Shown one piece after another: positions 32,831-44,255 of a DNA stretch of 64,000 nt. Below the pieces are notes generated by a model, which saw nothing but the letters and a program-made list of their open reading frames with translations, made no database searches and was not told the DNA's origin. The first letter of the stretch is position 1; each line of letters starts with the position of its first letter. This stretch comes from Eutreptiella sp. 'Long Island Sound 2002'. Taxonomy: Eukaryota > Euglenozoa > Euglenophyceae > Eutreptiales > Eutreptiaceae. Made by a program: the position numbers and the translations under genes. The stretch lies in assembly GCA_964036045.1 (NCBI GenBank), contig OZ038382.1, positions 2,254,612 to 2,318,611 on the forward strand, in the 5' to 3' direction.

Positions 32831-33602
32831 CTGGCAGTCTAATTTATTTGCTGCTAGCGTTCTCAGCCAAGCTTCTGTTTGGCATGATTGTCTGCCTGTA
32901 CGTGGCTCCATCCCTCCCATGAATTGCAGTTACAAACTCATGTTGCCCTCTTCCACCTGCATTCAGGTCATATCGCACTCTCTTAACACAGACCTGTTTG
33001 TCTTACAACCCTTGACAAACTTTTTCTCTCATTCTTGTGGCCTGATGTGCGGCTTCATGTGCTGACAGTGTCACCACCACCACCACACACGCGGCAGCCC
33101 ACGTGTCACCATACGGGCTTGGGGGGGCGGGGGGTGAGGCGGTGGCAAAAGCGGTTGCCGACAATTGCAAGAGACACAATCGGGCAGTTACCAAACGGTT
33201 GGAGGGGGTTGGGGGTGGATAGAGGCCGACGGAGGCTAGGTCTCGGTCCCGGTGTTCTCACACCCCTTGGAAGCACATTTTATACCCATTTTTAGGACCT
33301 TCCAGAAAATGGGCATTTCATGGGAGTATCCCTTTTCCTTGCAGCAGTGAGCTACTAGCTCCCGTTTTAAGTCCTTTTGCTTGCATCCTTACTGAGTGTT
33401 AAGGTTTGTATGTAGGCATTCAGGTCATTAGATGTCGCCAGTTTTTCGAGGCCGGGGGGGGGGGGCGCACCGTCTGCACTGCCCAGGGGGTCCCAGGGGC
33501 TAACTGAGCCTACTCCCCTCCCCCCTGTCCCCCCCTCGTCGTACACGAGCCCATCTTGATACAACCCTTTCAGGTCGGAAATCGGGGGCATCTGGCGCCA
33601 AC

Positions 33603-33856
33603 CTGTTCACCATGAGAGACCCAAGCCGCAGGGTCTCTTGATGGACCAGGTGGGCGGCTCTCCCAAGGGACGGCTGCATGACCATGCAGTACTGCGGCTG
33701 CTGGTACCGGTGCTGCAAACACCCCCACATCCCGTCGCCGCTGCTGATGGGGACCGCCTCCAGGTCCACAGGAGGGGACCACGGGTGCAGCATGCCAGAC
33801 CCCCTCCACCTCCGCAGCTTCGAGACGATCTCGGGGGCGCCGTTGCCAGTGTAGAC
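33603..33856 (-). CDS. candidate CD36-family exon (VYTG region)
   Basis: An acceptor (CTTCCTTGGTGCAG|GTC) opens a frame of 84 codons: VYTGNGAPEIVSKLRRWRG, then MLHPWSPP, ISSGDGMWG and later VNRLAP beyond a possible donor. CD36/LIMP-2 proteins have the order TG..d....v..w.G...L..W....i.G.dG in the middle of the ectodomain, which this follows loosely. The 3' border is uncertain: AG|GTTGGC at 33602 is used here, but the frame stays open to about 33500. The first codon is phase 0, which does not fit the 2-nt overhang of the exon at 37733-37889 directly. Confidence 0.45.
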
Positions 33857-35310
33857 CTGCACCAAGGAAGGGGTGGCCGCAAGGGGCTTCCACCACATTC
33901 ATAACCCACCAAAACCGGACATTTGCGTTTGGAGGGCGCTGCTTTCGAGGGTAGTGTGAGGTCTAGACCAGGGGCTCATCGCCCATTGGGGCCCAGAACA
34001 ACACTGAAGCCCTGCCCCATCCCTGTAAATTATCCATCACTAAAGCCGAACCAGTCGAACCGGCGGAATTTGGGGGCACCAAAGCCTAGACCGACCAACA
34101 TGCGGACACTGCGAAGTATTTTTTTTTTTAAACTGCTGGTGATGATCGCGTTGATCAGAGGTGAGGTCTTGCATGGATGGGGTTCATTGTGGGTAGATAA
34201 ACAGGTTTCATTTTGTTTTGGCGTAATTGAATTTGACTGGTTCTCTTGTCTTTGGTCTTGGGGGCGGGAGGGTCACGCATTTTGCATGAGGATGTCTATA
34301 GGTTTGTATTGAATAACTCCGTTTACCTTTTGAACTGACCATGGGAAAGAAGGTGTTTGTGAAGAGCTGGTGCAAGGGGGAGAGGGGAGAGAAGGGGGCC
34401 GGAGGCAGGGGGAATGCATAGGGGCATGAGAGGAATGGGATAGAGGAAGATTAAATAGGCAAGTGGACCCCCGCCCCCCAACACACACACAACCACCCCT
34501 CCGCCGCTGCCCCCCCCTCCTTCTCCAACAAACTGGCGCTGGGCAAGCGGCCCGCCTTGCCCTGGCCATCGTCATGCCCAAGCGGGCACAGGGCGCCCAG
34601 CTCAGACACGCATGTGGCCATCCCTGTTGTCAAGCTTCCTGTGTGTGTTGCGGGGCCAAGGTGACCTGTTCATCATTTCTCTGCCCTCTGACTCTTTCCT
34701 TTCTTGTGTTTGTGCGTGTGCCCGCACGCGCGCCAAGGTATCTATTCCATTCATGCTGCAGGTTCTAGGTTCTGCAAGGTTCAACATTGCGACATTCCTA
34801 CTGCTCCTGCAAACCATGAGTTCAGTGTTCCACGCCTTGCAGGTGGGCTGCCCATATGGCGACGGTCTACCTCATATGCACATGTCGTCGCCCACAAACC
34901 ACGGCTCCCACCCTATGTAACCCGCCACAGTGCACCAAAGGACACATTAAATGCACGTGCGCCCTAACGCTCCCCTCGGCGCAGCCCATGCATCCCTGCA
35001 GAAGAGGGGGCAAGGGCCAGGGGTTGGGAGAACGCCCACAGGTCACCGACAATAGAAAAAAGACAGATCCTCCTGCTTACTGTCCGATACTACTTCAAGA
35101 GGGCAGGCATGAGCAAGCCTTTATATCTACCTACTGCTCTTGGTGCGGAGCATGCCATCCAGCCAACCAACAGCTCAACACAACATTGACAAACCAACAG
35201 GCATGAGAAAGGAAAAGAAGAAAAGAGACATATGTGTCCGTTATTGTTTTGTTGTACGATCTGCCCCCGGGCTGGGTGCGGTAGAAGCTCGCTGACAGGC
35301 GCGAGATGTT
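33857..35310. other. no firm gene; weak plus-strand exon series
   Basis: Three plus-strand segments could join in phase 0: one ending CCAAG|GTGACC at 34660, one at about 34762-34842 (VLGSARFNIATFLLLLQTM) and one at about 34985-35041. The splice signals are ordinary and the first segment is Cys-rich without a family match. I record this as a possibility only. Confidence 0.2.
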
Positions 35311-35487
35311 CATCGACTAAAACACCAAGCACACGAGCTGGGACTCAAACCCGTCCCCCTGGGCCGCAAGGTGTGTAGCCGCTCCACTGTGACGATGTTG
35401 GTCCATCGACTACAACACCAAGCACACGAGCTAACCCGTTCCGCTAGGCCGCAAGGTGCGTAGCCGCTCCACTGTGACGATGTTGGT
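35311..35487 (-). repeat. 93-bp tandem tRNA-like repeat (two units)
   Basis: Units at 35311-35402 and 35404-35487. Read on the minus strand, the one nearer the left holds GGGTTTGAGTCCC, a Pol III B-box-like T arm, and its ends ACCAA and TTGGT can pair like an acceptor stem. The other unit has lost most of the B box. These fit tRNA-derived SINE remnants better than working tRNAs. Confidence 0.5.
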
Positions 35488-35682
35488 CAAGAATTGACAA
35501 AAATTACATTAAAAGAACACATGCCATCACAAGTTGATTGCAAAACGGACCGGTCATACCACAACTCAGTTCGCCGCAAAATACAGTACTAACAAGACAT
35601 GCAGAGTTGAGTAAGAATCTGCCCCTCAGCTGGGAACGCAAGGCCAACGGCAGGCAAAAAATCGTCGCCGACCACCGGATCA

Positions 35683-35770
35683 AGCGCCGCGTTCTGGGGT
35701 TTGAACCCAATACCCCCAGGCGGGGGTCGAGGTGTGTTACTGCTGTGCTAAACCAATTGAGAAACCCACA
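35683..35770 (-). repeat. tRNA-like element (SINE head or tRNA pseudogene)
   Basis: On the minus strand it shows CTCAATTGGTTTAGCAC (A-box/D-arm-like), then CCCCCGCCTGGGGG, a 5-6-bp hairpin where a class II tRNA has its long variable arm, then GGGTTCAAACCCC (B box/T arm). The acceptor stem does not pair well, so a functional tRNA is unlikely. ACACACCT before the variable arm is shared with the 93-bp repeat. Confidence 0.55.
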
Positions 35771-35849
35771 CAAGAAAATTAGGCGGAATGCAACATCGGG
35801 GCCAATCCCTGTCGCACCCACAGCTCCCAAAGAAACTGCAGGTGCTGCA

Positions 35850-36331
<482 letters not shown>

Positions 36332-36473
36332 GAACAGTATTAAAGAGGGAGGCCCGCATGGGTCCAGGGCCCCCAGCAGTCGCCTGAGGCGCCAGCTTGA
36401 AAAAGACAAAAACTACAGCCCTGACGGTCTGTGGAGCTGCCTCTGGTGCCTGCTCGGGTCGCGGTAGGGGGCC

Positions 36474-37150
36474 TCACCTGAGCCAGAACCTCTGGGGCGT
36501 GGGGGTTATGTCACCTCGGTCCCTGCTCTCCCGTGCTTGGCAGCGCCCGGCGGCGTACAGCGCCTCCTCTTGGCAGGGGGGGGGGGGGGTCGCATCCACC
36601 CTTCCTCGCTTGTGTGCCCGCACCCGGCCCGGTGCCGTGTCCAGGCTCCACTGTCGTCTGCGTCTCTTCGCCGACGGTGTGCCCCCCGCCCCAGGGGGGT
36701 GGGCCTCCGCTCTTCGTGTCCCCGGCTGTCGGCCCCGCATAGTCGGTCGCGGATGCCCGGCATGTCCCCTGGTGCAGCAGTGCCGCACCCCCCGACCCAC
36801 AGCTGCACAGGCCGTGCATTGTCTGTGTTGGTGTGCCACGCAGACCCAGAGGCGTGGCAGCCGCGGCCCCTGCTCAGGGCGTCTCGCCACCGCGCACTTT
36901 TGCGGCGGGGTGAAAAGCGCCGTTCTGCCACAGCGCGCCGCTCCTGCCGGAAGGTCCGGCTCCTCGGTGACACAGTACTGTGGGCCTCGCCTCGTCCCCG
37001 GTGGGAGCACCGGGCCCGCGTAGAAGTCGCTGGCGTACGCCCCCGCCGAGCGCTTCGCTCCTCCCTTGCCCGGGCACTTCACTTCCTGGGGCTGCTGCGC
37101 CGGTGCCGACTTCACCTTCACGCCCTGTGCTCGTCGGCGTTTGCTCTGCT
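36474..37150 (-). CDS. putative GC-rich ORF, unknown
   Basis: An open frame of about 225 codons lies between the two (TG)n tracts, ending TGA at 36474. It is basic, with a Cys/His-rich middle (CVAHQHRQCTACAAV, HCCTRGHAGH) and a KRRRR cluster. GC content is well above the flanks and resembles the retroelement coding region, so it may be a fragment of such an element. The frame may be open only because GC-rich DNA has few stops. Confidence 0.25.
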
Positions 37151-37153
37151 GTC

Positions 37154-37155
<2 letters not shown>

Positions 37156-37198
<43 letters not shown>
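37156..37198. repeat. (GT)n microsatellite
   Basis: Twenty-one uninterrupted GT dinucleotides. Confidence 0.97.
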
Positions 37199-37199
<1 letters not shown>

Positions 37200-37732
37200 C
37201 ACCCAAGATCATTAAAACAACATCACAGTGTTTGCCATCATACAGTGCCACCACAGCTGTGTTTGCACTTCACAATGTCTGGACACTTGACGCTTCCGTG
37301 CATCCTTTCCTCCCTCTCTGCACCACAGAAGACGTGCATTATGTACAATCCATGCTCTTTCCTAATGTGCCCTGCATCCTGGCATCCCCATGCCCCGAAT
37401 CCCTTGCCAGAAGACCCTTTTGAGTGCTTTGGCGGTGGTTACCGCCATCTGGGCAGTTTCAGGGGAGGATCCAACACACAACCCGAGTGTAGAAAGAGCT
37501 GTGCGCCATCGCCCTGGCAGGCAAAGTAGGCCATTACTCAACGGTGAAACGCCAAACAGGCCAAAAAGGCCATCGCCAGACTGTGACAGAACAGGCCACA
37601 GTCCAAAGAACAGACAACGTCGGAGCCGGCCGGTTGAACGTTTTTCATGTGGGGGGGGGGGGGGTGGCGTCAGGATGGTTGCACATTGCACACACCCCAC
37701 TACACCCAACCCGCCCATTGGAGGAGAATCAC

Positions 37733-37889
37733 CGGCGGAACGCAAACACCCCAACTCCATCTCCTGAAGAACCAACTTGGATGACTACGTCCAGTGGACA
37801 TACTTCCGTTTCCCCAGGTCTGCTGTTCAGGGCCGCGTCCGCGCGATCAAATGCCCTCGGAGGCCAAATGCTGAAGTGGAGCGCGGTGT
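37733..37889 (-). CDS. candidate CD36-family exon
   Basis: An acceptor with a strong tract (TTTTTTCGGCGCCTGCAG|AC) and a donor (CGCCG|GTGATT) bound 157 bp (2 nt + 51 codons + 2 nt). The peptide includes ALHFSIWPPRAFDRADAALN and ends GDGVGVFAFR, placed where CD36 proteins have the VGLF strand before the TG motif. The two 5' bases complete a GAC codon with the exon at 39986-40051. The 2-nt overhang does not fit the 33856 exon directly, so an exon is missing or a border is wrong. Confidence 0.4.
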
Positions 37890-37981
37890 CTGCAGGCGCC
37901 GAAAAAAGCATCTCATTCGGAGTTGTTGCCATGAAAAGCCCTGAAACAAATGCGTTTGGAGGTTATGGTCAGGCTGTATAG

Positions 37982-39985
37982 GAACACAGGAGGGGGGAAG
38001 GGGGGGGGGGGGCAGGGAAGAGGGTGGAGGGCGTCTGGCTGCCCCTCCCCCCCCCTTCCGATTGTTGTCAGCCTGTGCGACCCGAAATTGTCGTTTTTCC
38101 AAAATTGACACACCGAAAATCACTGCAGCAAGAAGCATCAGACAACAACACAACACAAGTGCACAAAACTTGTGCAACTGTAATCAAAGCAAACCACCCC
38201 CAACAGAACACCAGCACTGACAGTGCAGAGCAATTCAGCAAATGAATCTACACAGTGCACCGGCAACAGCAACACCTACCACACATGTTTTCCACGGCCA
38301 CAGGTCACAAGAAAATTTGCTTTGGCTCAACAACATTCATGACCCGGATGATGCTTCAGAGAGGCGGAGGAAAGGGGGGTCAGGGTGGGGGGTTGCCATA
38401 AAGGCTGAGTGAGGGTAGTGGTTAGGGGGGGTTAGGGGGGTCCTCCTAGCTAACCAGCCGTTCTCATACACCCCTGGGCCGAGGGGGGGGGGGGGGGTGT
38501 TGCATGCCTTCGGAGAGCACACAATTTTGCTGGCTGAGCTTCAGGCCTGGGCCCGGGCAATTTCATGTGCCAAACATCAATGTGAGAGTTTCAATGAAAT
38601 ACCCTGCCATTTCGGCTCAGAAGACTACAGCGTGCCCGACTTCTCCAAGCTGCCGGACCCCGAAGGGATGCGCAGCGTAGACAATGCGTACGTTACACGT
38701 CACCCACAGACATATCAATACCGCATGAATGGGATATCGTTGCCTGCGCTTTGTGAATCAGAAATGGATGTACACAAGACAAAAAAAGCTAGATGAGCAA
38801 AATGACGGTGTTCATCCGGTCAACTGGGCAGAGCCCACGAAAACACTTGCCTCCGACGGAAGCACTGAAATGGGTATTGTCATAATTTCGGTGTCCAAAA
38901 CACGCGGGGTCCACGAGAAGTATCGCGTGGGCAGGTGGGGGAAGGGGGTCAGGAACAGCCCTGTCCATTGCATCCCTGGCCGCCACTCCACCAGACGCCA
39001 TGCAGCAGCACACGTCAGCGTGATGCGTGTGCTGGACTCAGCACTGCAGCATGACCCCCGCATACCAACGCTGTCCACACAAGGGGCTGCTGCAATGCAA
39101 GGGACGACGGAATGGATCCCATCGAAGTGCTCATGCCACCGCTGCACCGAGCGCACCAGCACATCCCCCGCAGTTGCCTTGGGACGGCGGCTGGTGCTAA
39201 GCTGCCGGGCTTTGGAAACGGACCGTTTCGAGTTCCGTACCGCGTCTGGGCCCACGCGAATGTGCTGAACTGTTGCGGGGGTGGGGTGTGTGCAGCGGAT
39301 AGCGGGGGCGGGGGATGGAAGTGCGTCAAATTGGTGCAGCCCACTCTATACCCCCCCTTCCCATACACACCGCCACGCTGTATACGTGGGAATGCTGTAT
39401 GTAGGCTGTCCACGACATGCTTCCCGCTGCCCTTTGTCCACTGCATACCCCCCCACGCAGTGGACAGTGAGTGTGTGTTGTGGCCAATGGTAGTATGGGC
39501 CGGAGAGCGGTGGTATGGGGTGGACAGTCAGAGCATGCAGAGGGTTCCCGAGCGTGGTCCACCTGTACTGTCCCACTCGGTCTGTTTGGCTGCCTAGCGC
39601 TGCAGCTGGTTCCTGAGCCTCGAGAGGGGCGAAAGGGAGAGGGGGTTTGGCACGAGGCCTTGGTGGTTGGCGAAAGGGGGGGGGGGTCGGGGACAAAGCC
39701 CTCGGATGCTGCTCTCCTGTCAGTTGACGGCGTCGATCGACTTCTCGCCACTCATGAAGATCCACCAAGCCGCTGGTTTGGCCCACCATTTCCGTTTCCC
39801 CGTCGGTGGCGGGTCATGGCACCAACACATTCAGGATCAACAGGGTGGCGGGGGGTTGGCAGATGGCTGGGGGGGAGGGGGGGGGGGGGGGCACGTCTCT
39901 CCAAGAATGGCGTTGTGGCAGTCGCGCCGCGGGCCCATGTGGTTGGCAACGCGGTGCAAAACCCCGCCCCCAGAGATCCACACAC
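37982..39985. other. no firm gene
   Basis: G runs at 37998-38010 and 38480-38495. A plus-strand frame at 38497-38796 has protein-like composition (contains FGSEDYSVPDFSKLPDPEGM) but no family or clear splice sites. Confidence 0.3.
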
Positions 39986-40051
39986 CTGTGATGGTGCTCA
40001 TTGCTTCTCCCCCGATCCAGAGCAGGTACTCCGCCAAATGGTCAGCTGTTG
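39986..40051 (-). CDS. candidate CD36-family exon (ELLWGY-like)
   Basis: Sixty-six bases between TTGCGTTTCCCAG and CACAG|GTGTGT: 2 nt, 21 codons, 1 nt. The peptide TADHLAEYLLWIGGEAMSTI resembles the conserved T..ELLWGY.DP stretch of CD36 proteins. Both edges are in phase with neighbouring candidates: GCA is completed with the 42227-42411 exon and GAC with the 37733-37889 exon. The short length keeps confidence moderate. Confidence 0.4.
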
Positions 40052-40258
40052 CTGGGAAACGCAAAGCAGACAGGGGAAACGCAATGCAGGCGCCCAACTG
40101 CACTCCCAGAGCCCCACAACATTGTCATTGACCTTGGGGTGCACTACGCGTACATGCACAGCCGTAAACCCCAAAACAGGGGTTGATTGATGCTTTTCCA
40201 AAAAACGCCGTCTAGCAGTCAAGAACCCCCCGAAATCAAACCAGTGACGCAGGGAAAA

Positions 40259-40702
40259 TTTACGGCGCCAGCGCCGTAAATTTTTGGACGGGATGTCGGC
40301 TTTTTCACCTTTTGTTGAAGCCGATATTTAGCACAAAAGGTGCATCATTATTGGATGGCCAACTTGTATGGCTGCATTTTTTCAGTCACGGACAAATTTG
40401 CGGAGGAATTTTCCCGTCTATTGGACATTGTTTCCAATGATAATTGAAATGGTTGTTGCTTACAATATGGTTTCAGTGTGGCTTATGTGCAAACCTTGGA
40501 GCAATTAGAGGACTCATGAGAGCCTACAGTACCGTGTTCGGAAAAAAACCAAAAAGATACAGCTGCCTTTTTTCAAAACTCGGCTTCGACACTACCACTA
40601 CTTTTGGGGTGGGTTACCCTAGAATTTTACGGTGCCAGCGCCGTAAATTAAAACGGTGTATGTGGTGTTGGGGGGGACCCAAGAGTATCTACTTGAAGGG
40701 CA
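40259..40702. repeat. palindrome-bounded mobile repeat, copy 1
   Basis: Starts with TTTACGGCGC-CA-GCGCCGTAAA (40259-40280), a perfect palindrome with a 2-nt centre, and holds a one-base variant at 40626-40647. The body matches 42442-42843 closely, except for a 32-bp stretch present only here (about 40563-40595). Size and palindromic ends suggest a non-autonomous DNA element. The small overlapping frames show no domain. Confidence 0.75.
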
Positions 40703-41265
40703 CATGGGGGCGTAGGGACAGGACAGGCTGACCACCCCCTAAGTGACCCCCCCCCACCACCCGTTGACCCCCCCCCCCTCCACCGGTTCAATGAGCAAGT
40801 GGGTAATCATTCTGCAGTGGGTAAACATTTAAGGCGCTGGCACCATAAAATGAGAGGGGGTAATTCACACACGGGTGTACAGGTGGTAAGCAGCATCCCC
40901 CCGAAAAAATTCAGGGGATTGCATGCTTGCATGGGTTTGCAGGGTGGGGGTGTGCATTTCCCCCACATAGATTTCTCCCACACAGCCCCTACCCTGCCTG
41001 CGTATTATTATTATTTTTTTTGTCAGCCCCTGTGAAAAGTGATGTGGACTTTTAATTCTTGTGTAGAAAGAGATCAGGGATAGCCCCCTCCCCTCAGTTC
41101 TCATGGCAGCATTTTCCCCTACTTGTGGTCAATTGCATTCATTTGCAGTGCAAGCACCATTAAGAACCGTAAAGAACCGTTAAGAACAGTTGTATAGAAG
41201 GCGGCACAGACAACAGCCAGACCAGGAAACAGTCAGTTGATTGTCATGGGTGTTTTACATGGAAG

Positions 41266-41312
41266 TTTACGGCGCCACCGCCATAAAAATTTTACGGCGG
41301 TGGCGCCGTAAA
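41266..41312. repeat. long perfect inverted repeat of the same family
   Basis: Arms TTTACGGCGCCACCGCC (41266-41282) and its exact complement (41296-41312) flank a 13-nt AT spacer. The outer TTTACGGCGCC matches the palindromes at 40259, 40626 and 42767. Confidence 0.85.
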
Positions 41313-41489
41313 TGGCGCCACAAATTCGCGCTTCTGAGTTGGATACCCATACTTTGGTGTATTGCTACCATAATGGCATCATCCTCTGTGGTCTTGTGCA
41401 GTTTTTGTGTCGCGTGCACCATGTTTACGCCTCACGCTGCGTACAGTGCACCCCAAGTTGACCGGGCAACTTTCAAATTGGGGGATCAC

Positions 41490-41556
41490 CGGCGACTGAG
41501 ATGCGGGTCTGGGGAACGATTTCCCCGTCGACTCGGTAAAGGCTACGGTCACTGGC
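41490..41556 (-). CDS. weak exon candidate
   Basis: Sixty-seven bases after CACATGCAG and before CGCCG|GTGATC. Two of three frames are open (one reads SDRSLYRVDGEIVPQTRISV). Its phase does not fit directly after the 42227-42411 exon, so it is kept only as a possibility. Confidence 0.15.
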
Positions 41557-42031
41557 CTGCATGTGATCACCGTTTCGGGGTAAAGGATGGACCTGCTCCT
41601 TTCAACCGGCAGCCGCCGCGGCGGGGGCGGGGGCGACAGAAAAGCAGGTGACCACGCACGGGATGGCTGACAATCAGAACTGGGCCCGGTGGTTCAGTTT
41701 CCGCACAGACTTTTGGTGGGCAATACCATGGCAAACGAAATTGAACGCTAAAAGGGCTGAGCACATCACTCCACACTGCCGGCCGGTTGCGGGTGCAGTG
41801 AGGCCGAGGGGGGTGCCCACACGCCCCTTCGTGGAACTCAATTCCAAGGCGCTCTCAGGCATTCAGGTGTCCCTCCCTTCATTCTTCTGTACCCTGCCCT
41901 TGGGAGTGGAGGCTGCACGTGTGACGTGCGCACCTGTTTCATGGAGCCAATACTCAGGGGGCGGGTTGTGTCTTTGCTCGCCCAGTGCTGGGGCCTGCCT
42001 TGCTCTACAACAGCCACGCCTTGAGAGGTAG

Positions 42032-42070
42032 AGGGAGGGAGGGAGAGGGAGGGAGACAGGGAGAGAGGGC

Positions 42071-42123
<53 letters not shown>
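42032..42123. repeat. purine tract with (GA)n microsatellite
   Basis: GGGA-type purine repeats lead into about 25 uninterrupted GA units (42073-42123). Confidence 0.95.
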
Positions 42124-42124
<1 letters not shown>

Positions 42125-42226
42125 AATGGTCGGTTCTCATTGACTGAATGCCCCCGCCATAGGCACTTACAGCCGCTAGTCCAACATGTTGTGTTCAATC
42201 GATCATGGGGCAGGGGGGCTGCACAC

Positions 42227-42411
42227 CTGACCATTCCCGCCCCAGCTCCGAATCAGGAGATACCCTCCGCAGTGCTGGCACATCCTTCCCGCTGCGCGTG
42301 GCTTCAATGAACCGCAGGGGGCCCTTTGATGGCTCTTTCGAGAGGAGATAGGGACCCACAGTGCCGGCCAGCGTCGCGGACATGACCTTGTGACCACGCT
42401 TGATACACCAC
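42227..42411 (-). CDS. candidate internal exon of the CD36-like gene
   Basis: Bounded by CGCTTTGCCGCAG|G and GGTCAG|GTGTGC: 1 nt, 61 codons, 1 nt. The peptide has good globular character (KVMSATLAGTVGPYLLSKEP, then PLRFIEATRSGKDVPALRRV). The trailing G plus CA of the 39986-40051 exon makes GCA and keeps the frame. The sequence itself does not identify a family; the CD36 assignment comes from the neighbours. The second palindrome-bounded element starts only 30 bp upstream of the acceptor. Confidence 0.4.
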
Positions 42412-42441
42412 CTGCGGCAAAGCGGTTGTCGGTGGACGAGA

Positions 42442-42843
42442 CCAGCGCCGTAAATTTTTGGACGGGATGTCGGCTTTTTCACCTTTTGTTGAAGCCGATA
42501 TTTAGCACAAAAGGTGCATCATTATTGGATGGCCAACTTGTGTGGCTGCATTTTTTCAGTCACGGACAAATTTGCGGAGGAATTTTCCCGTCTATTGGAC
42601 ATTGTTTCCAATGATAATTGAAATGGTTGTTGCTTACAATATGGTTTCAGTGTGGCTTATGTGCAAACCTTGGAGCAATTAGAGGACTCATGAGAGCCTA
42701 CAGTACCATGTTCGGAAAAAAACCAAAAAGATACAGCACTACTTTTGGGGTGGGTTACCCTAGAATTTTACGGCGCCAGCGCCGTAAACAAAAACGGTGT
42801 ATGCGGTGTTGGGGGGGACCCAAGAGTATCTACTTGAAGGGCA
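42442..42843. repeat. palindrome-bounded mobile repeat, copy 2 (left end truncated)
   Basis: Matches 40269-40702 but lacks the first palindrome arm and an internal 32 bp. It ends in a perfect palindrome at 42767-42788 plus a short common tail to GAAGGGCA. Similarity stops exactly where the retrotransposon sequence is taken to begin. Confidence 0.75.
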
Positions 42844-44255
42844 TGATGGAAAATGACCGCCAGAACCACTGAAAGTTGTCCCAGGTGGGCCTCACACGCG
42901 CGCACATGAGGCGGAGGCATCGCTGCAAAGCTGCACACATGCACCTGCCGATCTTGAGGCTCACAGGCCGCCCGGGGGGCGCTCGATGGCTGTCCCGACG
43001 ACTCTGCATATCGGCCGGCCATGCATGCTGCGCGCCCCCAGCCGCCGCCGCGGGCTGGGGGGGGGGGGCAGGCTCGCTGCCGTGCCGCGGGTTGGGCGGG
43101 GAGGGGGGTGGGGGGGGAGGGTGGGGGGGGGCGGGAGGGAGGGGGGGGAGGGTCGCCGCGCCCCGTAGCCGCTGGGCCGCGGGGGGGGCGCACAGACCCG
43201 CCGCCTTGGGGGGGGGGGGTCGGTGTCCCCGCCCGCCTCGTTCCCCCGCTCGCCAGGCCGGGGGGGGGGGGGCGAGGGGGGGGCCGGGGCTGAAAGGTAG
43301 CTCGGGGGGGGGGAGGGAGGGCTTCGGCGGCCTCACCGGCAGGGCTGCCCAGTGGCCGCACACCTGGGTTAGGGCGTTTCGAACACGACGTGCACCCCGC
43401 GTGGGCGTCGCTCTCTGCGCGGGGGTGCTGTGGGGGCTGCTGCGGTGCTCCCGGGGCTGGCAGCACCGCGTACCACACGGCATACACCCGTGGGGTGGAG
43501 GCCAGCACCTCGGCCGCCGCTGCGCGCGCGTCCCTGGGCGGGGCGAGGAGCCTGACGCCCCGCAGGAGGCACCGGACGGAGCCGTCGTGGGTGATACCCA
43601 CCCAATGGCCCCCGGAGCCCTCGGCCTCGTCGCCCCACCCTTCGACCAGGAGCGCCCGGCGCTGGGGCGCGTCGACCCAGGGCTGCGGGGCGGCTGCCCC
43701 GGCTCGGCGGGCCGGGAGGGGGCCCAGGTCCCAGAGGGGCGCCAGCAGGGGGGCGACCTTGGAGATCCGCACGCCCTCCCTCCAGTGGAGGCAGGGGGAC
43801 CGCCAGAGGGGGGCCGCCCGGCCGTACCGCCAGCCGAGGGCCTCGTGGAGGGCGGGGCCCGATATCGCCAGGCCCTGGGGCACGCAGTTCAGGGGCGACA
43901 GCCCCCACCTGGGGTGCGCGCCCGTGCCCGTCCAGCTGAGGAAGCATCCCATGAGGATGTCCTCCAGACAGAGAAGGCGGGGGGCTGGCCCCTCGAGGGC
44001 GTAGCGGGCGCAGGCGACGGTCGCGAGGGCGTCCTCCGAGCGAGGGCTGCGAGGGGGCAGCGAGCGGCTCACCTGGGCCAGCCAACGGCGGACGGCCGGT
44101 GCCGGGTCGCTCCGCGCCACCCACCGGCGCATCTGCTGCTCCCAGGCCAGCCGGCGGCCGCGGGAGAGTGGCTGCAGCCCGCGCCTGCCCACCCGGTACG
44201 GGGAAGGCGGCGGGAGCGCGTGGTACGGGGGGTACGCGATGGTGCGGCGGGGCAT
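42844..44255 (-). CDS. retrotransposon ORF3, possible cysteine-peptidase-like domain
   Basis: ATG at 44255 begins a frame open to 42768, beyond the likely end of the element. Residues 1-290 look like a folded domain: LEDILMGCFLSW, LNCVPQGLAISGPALHEALG, ISKVAPLLAPLWD, GGHWVGITHDGSV and RVYAVWYAVL. The order of a Cys in a helix-start context followed by (G)HWVGI and an Asp recalls papain-fold or OTU-type peptidases, but no family signature is exact, so this is inference. After residue 290 the frame is Pro/Gly-rich over many G runs and probably not translated as written. A third ORF after the RNase H/CCHC end is unusual for LINEs. Confidence 0.45.

Noticed and set aside
35311-35770. Functional tRNA genes
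   Set aside because: Acceptor stems do not pair fully, one unit lacks the B box, and the sequences are tandemly repeated.
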